From Smallanthus sonchifolius (Eukaryota; Streptophyta; Magnoliopsida; Asterales; Asteraceae): a stretch of DNA of 64,000 bases. The number at the start of each line of letters is the position of its first letter. The stretch's first letter is position 1. The translations under genes and the position numbers were made by a program. The stretch lies in NCBI GenBank assembly GCA_023525975.1, contig CM042024.1, positions 96,103,880 to 96,167,879 on the forward strand, read 5' to 3'. Positions 34,430-46,254 of this stretch are shown here, piece after piece. The notes under the pieces are model-generated. The model did no database searches and was not told where the DNA came from. It saw only the letters and a program-made list of their open reading frames with translations.

Positions 34430-34909
34430 ATATTTGAGCCTTTCACCTTCTCAAATATGGAGTCTACGTCTACACAAACACCTGCCTCCACTTCATCCAC
34501 TGACTACAGACTGGAGTTTCCTAAATTTTCTATCAGTCTGAAAAGACCATCAATTGATCCTCCATCAGTTGTGGAAGCAATTGAAGCAAGTGAAGCCGAA
34601 ACAAGACTGTCTAATGTAACCAGCAGCAGCCTGCCTGAAACTGAAAATCTAAATGAATACTCTTCGGTAAATGCTGCAAATGCTGATGATGCTATTGCTG
34701 AAAATATTGATATGGCTAATGATGTTGAAGACTCTTCCACCATGAATGAAGAGACCCCTGATCAAAATTAAATAAATCTGGAGTAAGGGATACAGCTGGA
34801 GGTGGTACCAGCGTAGAGGATCCACAAAGAACATCCTCATGAAAATATTATTGGCCAAGTCCACCAAGGAGTTCTCACAAGAAGCAAATCTCACGAGGAC
34901 AATATATGC
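34430..34909 (+). pseudogene. Sirevirus integrase-RT linker
   Basis: Serine-, threonine- and acid-rich, without fixed structure (34457-34771 open), followed by a short out-of-frame stretch before RT. Such linkers are poorly conserved between Copia elements. Confidence 0.6.
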
Positions 34910-35754
34910 TTGTTTTCATGTTTCCTATCTCAGGTGGAACCCAAGAAGATAGATGAAGCACTCAAACACAGCAGCTGGATTGAGGCAATGCAGGAAGAAT
35001 TGTTGCAATTCAAGAGGCAGGATGTCTGGAAACTTGTAGATCTTCCACCAGGTAAATATACTATTGGCACACGATGGGTTTTTAGGAACAAGCAAGACGA
35101 GAGAGGTATTGTAGTCAAGAACAAAGCCAGACTTGTAGCTCAAGGCTACACTCAGGAAGAAGGAATTGACTATGATGAAGTCTTTGCTCCTGTTTCCAGG
35201 CTGGAGGCCATTAGAATCTTCCTAGCATATGCTGCATCCAAGAATTTCACTGTCTATCAAATGGACGTAAAAAGTGTCTTTCTGTATGGGAAGATTGGTG
35301 AGGAAGTATATGTCAAACAGCCTCCAGGCTTTGTAGATCCTGCACATCCTACTTAAGTGTTCAAACTAGACAAAGCTCTGTATGGCCTACATCAAGCACC
35401 AAGAGCCTGGTATTGTTAGGATATATACTAAGCAACAACTTCATAAGAGGTACCATTGACCAGACCTTGTTTATCAAAGATGAAGGGGGAGAAATCTTAC
35501 TAGTTCAAATTTATGTTGATGACATCATCTTTGGATCAAAAAGGAAACAGCTGTGCAAAGACTTTGAGATTCTGATGCACTCAATGTTTGAAATGAGTTC
35601 AGTGGGTGAACTAAATTTCTTTTTGGGTCTACAAGTCAAACAGGTCCCAAATGGAATCTACATCAGCCAATCCAAATATGTAAAGAGCATTTTGGAAAGA
35701 TTCAAAATGGCTGACTGCTCTGCTGCAAGAACTCCTATGCAAGTGCATCATTAG
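34910..35754 (+). pseudogene. Sirevirus reverse transcriptase
   Basis: It starts at KHSSWIEAMQEELLQF and shows ARLVAQGYTQEEGIDYDEVFAP and QMDVKSVFLYGKI. A TAA at 35354-35356 follows, then LDKALYGLHQAPRAWY, then a frameshift with loss of a few codons near 35,413. The catalytic YVDDIIFGS is present near 35,515. It ends in TAG at 35752-35754 within the same frame as RNase H. Confidence 0.9.
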
Positions 35755-36456
35755 CTGACTCCAGACAAAGATGGCAGAGACACTGATCAACATCAGTACC
35801 GTGCAATGATAGGGTCTCTCATGTATCTCACTGCCTCAAGGCTAGATATCATGTTTGCAGTATGTCTCTGTGCAAGATTTCAAGTAGCTCCAAAAATTTC
35901 ACATCTTCAAGCCGTCAAGAGAATCTTTAGATACCTAAAGGGAGCTTCAAGACTTGGGCTATGGTACTCTAAAAATGACATGTTTAATCTCTATGCATAC
36001 ACTGACAGTGACTATGGGGGATGCAACTTGGACAAAAAGTCCACTTCAGGGGGATGTCAGTTTCTGAGAGGGAGACTGATTTCATGGCAGTGCAAGAAGC
36101 AAACATGTGTTTCAACTTCTACTGCTGAAGCAGAATACATTGCAGCTTCAAGTTGCTGTGCACAAGTCATCTGGATACAAAATCAAATGCTGGATTACGG
36201 GATGACTTTCATGGCAACTCCAATTCACATTGACAACGTGAGTGCTATATCAATCACAAACAATCCGGTGCAGCACTCCAAAACAAAGCACATTGACATC
36301 AGGTATCATTTCATAAGAGATCAAGCTGAGAAAAAGAGGATTATTTTAACCAAAGTTCATACGAATGAGCAATATGCTGATTTGTTTACAAAACCTTTTG
36401 ATGAAGCTAGATTTATATATTTAGTTGAATCCATTGGTATGATGAACTTTGATTAA
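35755..36456 (+). pseudogene. Sirevirus RNase H domain
   Basis: Open from 35806 (IGSLMYLTASRLDIMF). It contains AYTDSDYGGCNLDKKSTSGG, STAEAEYIAAS and IHIDNVSAISI, the usual D-E-D core, and ends with NEQYADLFTKPF...FIYLVESIGMM. This segment is intact. It removes RNA from RNA-DNA hybrids during reverse transcription. Confidence 0.9.
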
Positions 36457-37060
36457 AATCTATCTCTAAAATTCTATTTTAAAATGTTCTTTGTCTTTTT
36501 GTTGTAAATAAAAGTTATAAGTCAGCATCATTTTTGTTCTTCAGCTGCTGACAGGTTTAATCTTCAGTAACAAAAGATTTGCAACTGACTGCTTTAAGTT
36601 ATCAGCAGGAACAGGTTTCCTGCGGATAACTTTAAGACTGTCAGCAGCAGATGGGTTTGCTGCTGACATACTTAACCTTCCGCAGCAACCAAGTTTGTAG
36701 TGGACAGACTTATTCATCCACAGCAACCAAGTTTGCTGCTGATGGGTAAATTTAAGTCCAAATTAACTTTTACCAACTGTAAAAATTAACGTCAGTCTTT
36801 ACCATGATTGCCTCAGTGTATTACAGCTGTAACAGTAAAAGGTGAATAAGGTTGTACTGTACAAGTCATTTTGCTTTTTCCCTCCTCTGCCGTTATAAGA
36901 ACAAATCAAATTTCCTTACCACCTCTTCACCTTCAATTTCACCCTAAACCCACATCACATTCTCTCAAGTTCCCACCACATTCAAAGCCCTTCATCCTTA
37001 AAACATTCAAAGCCTTCCATATTCTTAAACCTTCAAACCTTCCCTCCAAATCAAACAACA
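36457..37060 (+). other. Spacer between Sirevirus pol and the extra ORF, with LTR-like motifs
   Basis: 604 bp. The part at 36535-36750 holds about ten copies of 'gctgctgac', 'cagcagc', 'tgcggataac' and 'cgcagcaacc', the same words as in the LTR. The later part (36870-37040) is C-rich and resembles a leader before the ATG at 37061. An internal promoter or splice acceptor for the extra ORF would be expected here; none can be named. Confidence 0.65.
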
Positions 37061-39089
37061 ATGGCAGACATCAATAACCCTGACGATAAGTTCTCCCCAT
37101 ACGACAACCTTACAGCATACTTAACCAAAGGAAAGAAATCCGAAGGATTTAATGATATGATCGACTTCCTATGTCGATCAAAGATCCATTTTGCTCTCAC
37201 AACCAACCCTACCATATATATCCCTCATATGGAGGATTTCTGGAACACAGCAGTCTACTCTACTGAACAGGGGATTCCCCAAATTAGAGCCAAACTATAC
37301 GACAAGGACATCACCATCTCTGAAGCTACCCTCCGAAAACATCTTAAGCTTCAGGATGAGGGAGAAGCCATCTCATACTCGAAGGACGGGTACATGAGGA
37401 CCTTTGTATCCATTGGGTACACCGGAAATCAGACCGAGTGTACGATCGAGAAGGCGCTGATGGGCCCTCCATGGAAGTATCTCTGCCACACTCTTCTCCA
37501 ATGCATATCTCAGAAGAGGAGTGGATGGCATCAGGTGAGCTCCGCACTTGCCTCCGCCTTCCATGGTATGATCACTGGCCTAGGCTTCAACTTTGCACAC
37601 CTCATCTTTGAGGGTTTGAGATATAACCTTCAAGAGGGTGCAAAGCAACAATTTTTTATATACCCAAGATTCTTGCAGGAGGTTTTCAATCAAGAACTAA
37701 AAGAACTTTCAAAACCTGCAAGAATCTACATCATGCGGGGACATAAAAATAATATTTTTCAAAGCATGAGAACTATTTCCAAAAAGTTCTCAGGGGTCAA
37801 TGTTCCATTGTTATCTATAATGCTGAACATACAAAGTACCCCGGGTGACAGTTCAGCAATCCCAACTGATACTGATCCCACACCCTCCACCTCACATCCT
37901 GAACAAGTATCTGCTTCCACCATTCGAACCCCTGTGCATACTACTAAGGATGCACAGGTACAAAAATTACTTACACATGTTTTGGATGTTATCGTTCAAC
38001 CGGAACACAGGGCCCCAATTGCAATGACATATACCAAAAAAAGGGGCAAGATAACTCCTTCTTATCTTGCCTCCAAGGCCCAAACCCAACCTCTAAGCCC
38101 TCATTCAGAATCCCAACATTCTGATGAGATTATCAAAAGGGATAGCCACAACACTAGAGAGACTTCCTTGGAAGCCTCTCTATTATGATCAGGATCACAT
38201 CCCGGATCCATAGAGCAACCCCCTGAGCCACTCCTCTCTCTTCTGAACTTAAGTGTTGAGGAACCTGATCAAGATGATGTGCCTTCTCCAACTACCACTA
38301 TCTCGGAGGTACTGATTGATCTTGCTTCTAACATTCCCAACCCAAGTTCTTCTCCCCTGAAGTTCCACTCTAGGAGTTATGACAGAATGGATGTGGAAGA
38401 GGCCGTCACTACTGCTGGTCCATCAAATGACCAGAAGGACAGTGACAACATTGCTAAGACCTCAACCACGACAACTCACAGTGAGGATGCTTCCTTGGAA
38501 ACTCCCCTCACTGAGAGGAATCCCAGGCGCCAAGAAACCATGGGTGATGGGGATGCAGAGGCTAGGCCTAAGGCCCCTTCTAGATCCAAGGATTCCACAA
38601 CTGTGGATGAGGACATACTGAAACTTCATAACTTGGAATTGACGGCCAGGGTGGCCATGCTAGAGGCTGAAGTGTCCAAACTAAGACACCAAGTCTCTAT
38701 GCATGAAGCCCATCAATGCCCAACTGTGCCTACTCCCTCTCTTGTATCAGTGGGCACCCAAACTGATGCTTATTTGTCCACTGATGCAACCAAAAATGGG
38801 GAGATGGTCCCAATGGAAGAAGACTCAGACAGTCTTGACGACAGGATTCAAGAGCAGGCTGTATTTCAAAGCACATTATTCAAGCCAGCTTTTGTACAGA
38901 TTCATGACTTGCCAGCTTCAGATGACGAAGAAGAAGAGACATCTGAAGACTGGAAGTTAGTCGTCAAGGCTGTTGATGAGATGCTGACTAATGCTGAAGA
39001 CACAGAACAACCATATGCATCTTTCAGCATCATCCCTGAAGCAGCAGCCATCATAAGTCAATCCACTGCCCCCCAATTTCCAATGACTT
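37061..39089 (+). pseudogene. Sirevirus extra 3' ORF, left part
   Basis: The ATG at 37061 (MADINNPDDKFSPYDN) opens a protein of unknown function that follows pol in composite Sireviruses. Residues 1-260 form a folded-looking domain (MIDFLCRSKIHFALTTNP, YIPHMEDFWNTAV, HLKLQDEGE). Database entries of similar composite sequences are often labelled longin-like; that label is recalled and not verified. Then come Ser/Thr/Pro-rich linkers, a TGA at 38186-38188, a heptad stretch (LELTARVAMLEAEVSKLRHQV) and an acidic tail. No signal peptide or membrane segment is seen. The frame is cut at 39089 by a solo LTR and resumes at 54375. Confidence 0.85.
39085..39089. repeat. Target site duplication GACTT of the nested solo LTR
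   Basis: GACTT at 39085-39089 is repeated at 54370-54374. Joining the host at this repeat restores an open, in-frame Sirevirus ORF. Confidence 0.93.
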
Positions 39090-40454
39090 TGTGACAATCC
39101 GGACTTTTCAGTTAATTCCGTTAGAAATTTCGTTAAATTCCCAATTAATTCCTAACCCAGTTAACCCAATATTAAACCCCAGGGACTAATTATGTCAATA
39201 ATCCAAACCTAAACTGCAGGGACTAGTTCTGCCAAGTCCCAAAACTTAAATTGTTGACTCCCGAAGTCAAAATCAATTCGATTTGATCCCGTTTGACTTT
39301 TTGAAGTCAAACTCATGACAAATCCAATCAAATTCAAATTCACAAATCAATTCTGTGAAACTGAAACCGTTATCGCTCGATTAATGCCATTAGCGATCTT
39401 AAACATCAATTAAAACACCATCATTGCACGAATTAATCAAATTAATGGCTATCAAGTTTATAACCGTCGTCCCTATCATCGACCATTATCAAATTGATCC
39501 AAATCTTTTGTTATTCGCACGAATTGGATACCTGCACATCTCAATCGAGCCTCAGAGAACCTGTATCACACCTCAATTCAATCGGAAATAGCAGTTAGAG
39601 TCACTGGAGCTAAAGCCGTTCACAGTCGGAGTCTGTTCAATCGAACACCATCAAATCGAGCATCGTTCTGGTAATTACGTAGTTTCGTTTCAATCTGTTA
39701 ATCATTAGCCCTATGCTAATTTGGCTCCATATCATCGAAATTAACAAGAACCCGATTCTAGGGTTCATATGAATGATATGTAATCAAACCCCATCAATCC
39801 GATAATTAAAACTGAAATTGATCATGCCCACAGACTTGCCTCGACGTCTAGATCAAAAGCCCTATGTTATTTGAGGCTTACATGATCGAATTGATCATGA
39901 TCGAGAATCTAGGGTTCATCCGATTCGGGTTTAATCGAACCCTAACCTAAACACAATCTTAATTCAATTAATTGTTACGATTAGACTCGAAATCCTTCAC
40001 TCTTTGAAAGCCCTATACCAATTGAATTAAATAACATCGAAATCATTATAAACCGTAAACTAGGGTTCATGCATATTTTTGGTTAATCGAACTCTTACCT
40101 ACACCCGTTTGAAATGAAATTAAACTACATCATCAGTTTCGCAATTATGTTTTTAATAAAAACCCTATAATCCTAACAAGTTTTATTATCAGAATCAACG
40201 AATTTAATTTGTATTCTTAAAAATAGGGTTTCAACTGATAGTCCAAGAATTTATAGTTTAAAACTCGATGATATTGCAATTAAACCTCACCACACATTCG
40301 CCTATACTCGATTTACAAAACCCCTAACCTAATTTGTGCGATCGAAGTCCATATGATTAGAATCGGGACTGGATTGTACTCGGTTTCAAAAGGGGAATAA
40401 AACACAGAAGCCGTAGATGTTAAAACAAACCGATCCGGATACTTGTTGCGATGA

Positions 40455-40530
40455 CCCTAGCGGGCGGATTGGTTAAGGCAGTGTGTGTGTGTGGGAGAGC
40501 CCGGGTTTGAGTCCGGGCTCCCACATTTCT
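40455..40530 (+). other. tRNA-like segment within the solo LTR
   Basis: 'attggttaaggcag' resembles an A box, and 'cccgggtttgagtccgggc' resembles a T arm with B box. The middle is a (GT)n run in place of an anticodon arm. It is not a functional tRNA. It may be a captured tRNA or SINE fragment, or chance. Confidence 0.4.
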
Positions 40531-41331
40531 TTTTAAACATTTTTCTAAACATATTTAATTAATAAAAATCATTCTTAATATTATTATATTAATATATAAA
40601 AGTGTTTTAGCTCCGGAAAACACCCGAAGGCTTGGGTGTAATTTTATAAATAACATTTTCACTTATAAAATAATATATTTATATTATTTTCAAACCACGA
40701 CTCTGAATAAAATAATATATTTATATTATTTCCAACCCGTGACTCGTATTAATAAATAATATATATTATTTCGTTTCGTTGTGTAACCTCGTATAACACT
40801 TGAAACTAAATGATAATATAATTAGTTATATTATTTACTCGCAATTATTACGTTCATAAACATAATATACTTATTATTTTGTACCACGGATGGGTAATTA
40901 GAATATTCTTTCGAACCTAAAAATAATATATTAAATTATATTATTTTTCTAATTTTTATAAATAACAAGAAGCTCGAATATATTCATTATTATTGTTGTC
41001 ACTTATCGCGTAACGTATATATATAATTTAATCATTAATTAAAGAATTCCTATTCTCGTGGACACGTTCGTCTACTCTCGGTTACTAGAGCGTTTCTTTA
41101 GGACGTTTCTTATTCTGTGCCGTTGTCACAATTCCCATTTTTATCCCTAATTTATGTGTTTATAATTTTAGGGCATTCGTAAGTCGATTGAGACTTACCC
41201 TCGTGGTTCTAACCTGTCCTTTGTGTGATACTACCTACAACGCAACGCAGGTGAGTTTTCACGGCCCCTTTTACTGTTTTAACTTAGGGGATAAAACATG
41301 ACTAAACAATTTTGAATTTTTAATTCGTATG

Positions 41332-42672
41332 TGATGTTCTAAAACGTAGTTATTAAATTATTAACTAAATTAACCTATTCTAGAAACTAAGTTATACTCT
41401 AGACTCTCTAAAACTCGACTAAACTACTAACCGGCAAGTGAACCGATCGACTCTAGTACAGCTAAATAAGTCCGGAAATCGAACCCACGAAACTCTATTT
41501 ATTACGTAAATTAGACTCACTTAAACAGACTGACTGACACGACTAATTGTTTTATATTTTGGGGGGGGGGGGTTTGTCTAAAATCCTAAGAGACAGGCGA
41601 TTAAATTACTATCAATTAACTAAATTACCTAAGACACGAAGGTGATTTTGGGTTTTACTTCAGATGACAATGGGTAACTACCTAGACTGGAATCCTGGGA
41701 TACTTCAAGCTATACTTTTAATGGATGCAAGTTAATAAGGAACCGGGATCATAAATTTCTAACCTCTTGAGACACCGAACAGGACTCCCGACCCTTTTCG
41801 GGAAGACGCCTAAGGAACTCTGGAGGCTGCTGAAAACACCGGTTGATCTAGACTTCCTCTCGGATATCTAAATGTTTATGTAAAGTACCCTAATATGACC
41901 TACTCCCTCTCGGGTTGTAAACCTAGGATGACTTGGGTTCTTGATTCGACTCGATAGACAAATATTAGCAAGGCAACTACGACGGACTTCTCTCAAAGAC
42001 CATCCTAGCAATTTACCAATTTAGACCTATCAATAATCTCGCACCTCTCGGCTATTAAGATTAGTATAACACCTAGACCTATTCAATTATCAAATATAGC
42101 TTCTAAGGTATTTTGGCCAATTAACCCAACAAATCACAACGCAAGTTAATGATCTAGCATGACCCTATTACGCGAAAGACATTCACCAAAGATCATACGA
42201 AGCAATATATAACAATTAGAATAATTCTAAGCATGCATATTCAACGAATCAATAATCAAGTTTGCTACTTTATCATGAAATCCAAAATTAACAAGCATCC
42301 AATATAAAAATCACAACTTTAGCATCCATTCATCATAGTCTAGGTAGTTTATCTAATTTAGCTACTCATCATTATCCAAATCAAAGACGCAATTTCAACA
42401 AAGTGGAAAGACATGGTAAAAATTAAGAAAACAAAGAATTGATAAACCCGGATAGCCAAATCACGAGCTTGATCGATCCTATGACTCCAACCTTCAACCG
42501 TTTCTCCTTCTTGCTTGAAATTGCTCCAAAATTCGTCCTAGATTCTTCAAAATCGGCTAGGTTTTACAAGAATATGATTGAGATGTATTTATACCCCAAT
42601 CCAGCATCAACCCACCTGAAAGTCGAAACATTCTGTGGAAAATAGGCTTTCGCCACCCGCGGAGCCCATTGG
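41332..42672 (-). repeat. Athila 3' LTR, truncated
   Basis: It matches 51973-53325 almost exactly, including a run of 12 G near 41565. It then diverges abruptly at 42673, right after 'cgcggagcccattgg'. The outermost 337 bp of U3, the palindromes and the polypurine tract are missing, so a deletion joined the LTR to the 3' untranslated region. Confidence 0.9.
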
Positions 42673-43715
42673 AACAACCAATTGATTATTTCCTAACCGT
42701 CTTATGCTTTAAAAATCAAAAGAATTAACATCAAAAAAATTTTTATTTTTTTTTATTTTTTTTTCATAGAAATCACGAGCACACAATATTCATACCTAAC
42801 CCAGAGGTTGTTTCAATCAGAGTCACCATCTCCAAGAGCGACAACGTGAGCGTCGGTAATCATATCATTTTATTTTAACTTATCCTAGTGGGAATTTCAA
42901 TCAGAGTCACCATCCCCAAGAGTAATTCCATAGGCATCGTTATTTTATATGCTCTTTTATTCTATATATATATATATATATATATTTTCGATAAAAATTC
43001 TAAGATTTTTAAAACTTATAACGGCATTCCTTATACTATTTGTGGCGGTATCGACTTCCCTACTTCTCCTAGATGATAACCCACAAATATCCCAACATTA
43101 GATATATTTAAGCTCAAAGGAAACTTCTCAACCGGTCGGGCCTACCCACATATCCCTAACTAGACACGCTTTCAACTTATTTATAATCTCATATTCAAAA
43201 ACCAAGTAAAACCCGACTTTACTATCATTTTCCGTGCTTTTAATTGCAAACTTCAAAAATAGAGACATTTTCCAATTTTATAATTTTATAATAATTTTTT
43301 TTTATCAATGAAAAATTAAATGTCCCATCCCCACACTTAAATGTTGCATTGTCCCTAATGCAGGAACGGAAAGAAATTAAAATACAAGATATACAACTGG
43401 AAAAGACTTAGCTGGTAATAAAGCAAGACTGTCAACGTGCCAGTCAATTTTCACTAGTGCCCTCCATACCGAACGTGCCCAGCCAACAATCCTCATTTAT
43501 CACACACGAACGGAAGCGGCAACATCACAACAACCTAAACATAATCAAAATACTCGCAGAGAAAACCATTCAGTTTGTTAAAGCCAAACACAAACCAACC
43601 AAACCCACCCACCCAATGTATCAATGTATTAAAACATCACAAACCACAGATACTGAAAACATCATAAACGAAAAATAAATAGAAAGGACACAATAACAGC
43701 TGCATCATCCCCACA
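42673..43715 (-). other. Athila 3' untranslated region
   Basis: No coding sequence. It has a (TA)n run near 42965-42985 and two copies of 'tcaatcagagtcaccatc' about 85 bp apart (near 42815 and 42900). The polypurine tract expected next to the 3' LTR is absent because of the deletion at 42672/42673. Confidence 0.6.
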
Positions 43716-44988
43716 CTATTCTTCGTCCTCTTCACTCTCAGCTTCAAAAATCGGAAACTCTGGTGGTGAGCGGTCGGCACCATACTGACCTGAGCTACCC
43801 GGTTGTCCATAAGAACCATACTGACCATAACCACTGTACTGCTGACCACTCGACCCCTGAGGCGCGAAAAAACTCGGGACATTCATATTCATGTTTCCCA
43901 TCATATACCTCAATGCCTCCTCCTGACGTTGCTTCCCAGTAGAAAGCAGCGTCCTGATCTCATTATGGCCAGTGGTAATCAACCCATGTAAGTCCCTAAA
44001 CCCATGCTCCATCCTATCATACATCGAATCCAATGTGAGGGGGTCTGGTCGTGGCTGTTGGAGAGGATACTGTGGTGCTGGCCTCTCAGACCGATGCAAT
44101 GGTCTCTGATAACGGGTCGGTATCCCGGACTGCATAGCTGCTGCAGCCTCAGATCCTGCTGGTGGTTGACCCTGTGGCCCTGCTCGAATCGGTTCCCAAC
44201 TAGGCGGTTCATGCATACTGAGAATCCCTGCATACTGTAATTCTCTAACCCCCATCATAACTGTAACCGGCCCATCTTTCAAATACCTCGCCTCATATTT
44301 GTCAAACACCCCAAGACTTTCAGCAATTCTAGTCACATAAGGCCCCATGTAGACACCAGCATCCGGACCACCCCTCCAGGTCCTTTTCATGGACCATGCG
44401 ATAATACTGGCCACATTTGCAGGCCTCTGCTCCACCATACACAGCAAACAAAACAGATCAACCTGGTGTTTGAACCTCTGCCTGTGTATATAACTGAGTA
44501 GCCACTGCAAATTAGGGCATGGTCATCTCGTACACCTGTCTACCCAGAGAAAACGAGACCGCATCATGTTGCTCAAAATTTCCCTGCTTGTACCTGAAAG
44601 TAGCATGGAACTCTAAAGTTAACTCCTCATATTGTGGAGCCATACAACACAATGCAGCCCTGAACTTATCACCCAGCAACGCCTCGATCCTATCTCTTTG
44701 GCCAATGTTATCTAGAAGCGTCCAATCGATCGTCCTAAATTGTAGTAGATCTGTATCAATCAAGGTATCCAATTTCCGCGATTCCTGAGTTCCCAACTCA
44801 AATTGCAGAAGCGGGTGTTCTCGAAGCCTCGTGACTCTACAGTTAGGGATACGTTCTCTGGTATGATACTTGATCATCCTTTGACCCAGATTTGGATTAT
44901 AGTCCTGCTCAGCCGCGTCCCCTCGCGGGCGCGGTGGTGGGCCTCTTCGCTTCCTTCCCGATCTGCTTGACGAACCTTCACCTGACAT
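43716..44988 (-). pseudogene. Athila extra ORF after integrase
   Basis: The ATG at 44988 (MSGEGSSSRSGRKRRG) starts a basic N-terminus, then a domain with LRQFRTIDW-like text (LLQFRTIDWTLLDN) and FSLGRQVYEMTMP, as in the Athila ORF-1/plant-transposon protein family. A TAA at 44512-44514 and a frameshift near 44465 break it. The rest (VDLFCLLCMVEQRPANVAS...) is open to 43716. The last 45 residues are rich in Gly, Ser, Tyr and Gln (YSGYGQYGSYGQPG), then acidic (EAESEEDEE). No membrane segment is visible. Function unknown. Confidence 0.8.
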
Positions 44989-46254
44989 ATTTGCACATGA
45001 ATAATCAAACAAAGAAAAGAAAAGCAGAAAGTCAGTATTCACAAACTATTTTTTTATTTTTTATTTTATTTTATTTTATATATATATATATATTATATAA
45101 TCAACCGTATAGCATTTCATTCGCGGTTGCACCAGAAAACCTGAAAGTTACAAACACTTTGGGCGATAATTTACAAGAACAAATTATAAGTTTAGACCAA
45201 ACTCGCCCAAATGGAGATTGAGTACGGGCGAGTAGCCTTTAACCTGTCAAAACAAAAAATTACCCAAAAACTAACCTGAAACAAAAAACGACTCACTAAC
45301 TAGACTCAATAACTAGACTCAATGTACATTACCTCCCTCGGCACTTTAATTGTCCCCAATTAAACCTAAATGCCACAGCAAACCGACATTGAGTACAGAG
45401 CTTAAGTTATCCCGAACCAAACCACCTCAATTTCTGAATGTTCCCAAACCAAGCCACCGGCACAGACACAACCAAAACAGCCCTGAACTTACCCATCCGC
45501 AATCAAAGACCCAAACTAACTAAACGACACGATGAAGAACCGACACCTAAACATGCAAAACTACCCACTACCGATCAAAACTCGAAGACCAAAAGATTAC
45601 AAAATTACAAAATACAAGAAAACATACCTGGAGAGCGAGTTAATCAGTGAGAAAATGAAGAAACAAGAGGTACACCCAGAACCTCATGAAAATGTATGCT
45701 GGTGAGTGAACAAATGAGTAGTTTCTGGTGAGTTTCAGGTGTAGGATGATATGATAGGTGTAAGAGGGTCAAAAATGGTGAATGGGGTGTAAAAATGGTG
45801 TATTTGTGGTGGGTTGGTGGTGGAGGCCGTTGGTATTTTAGGGTTTGTAAGGAGAAAAGTGACTGCAGGTTTGGGGGAAGAGAGGTTTTGTTCTAAAGAG
45901 AAGGGGGCTCGCGGCCCGCGGCGAGTATTGGGATGTGTCTCGCGGGTGGCGAGAAGCCTCGCGGCGCGCGACGTAAATATTCAATCCCTCGCGGGTGGCG
46001 AGGAGCCTATTTCAACAGAAAGTTTCGAGATTTTGCCAGCTCCATGCCTTAGAAAAAATTTTAAGTTTTCCAAAACCTCCCAAAAACCCATTCCAAATAA
46101 AATCTAACACTGAGACTTACCTAGAAATTCGTTTTCCTGTCGATTGTTGCTCCCCAACGGTGATGTTTTCCTGCACAAGACTCAAAAACACAAGACACAA
46201 AAACAAAAACTACGAAAAATTACAAACTTTACACTTGAGCTTTCACTCAAGACT
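44989..46254 (-). other. Spacer between Athila integrase and the extra ORF
   Basis: About 1.27 kb, with no conserved protein on either strand. It contains a (TA)n run near 45080 and the GC-rich palindromes at 45908-46015. A subgenomic promoter or splice site for the extra ORF would be expected here. Confidence 0.6.
45908..46015. repeat. GC-rich imperfect palindromes in the Athila spacer
   Basis: Four copies of a unit such as CTCGCGGCCCGCGGCGAG or CTCGCGGGTGGCGAG at about 25-30 bp spacing. The same units lie in the 5' LTR at 53330-53430. Confidence 0.85.

Noticed and set aside
41555..41575. G-run of 12 to 15 in the Athila LTRs as a quadruplex signal
   Set aside because: A single homopolymer; the length difference between the LTRs fits slippage or sequencing error.
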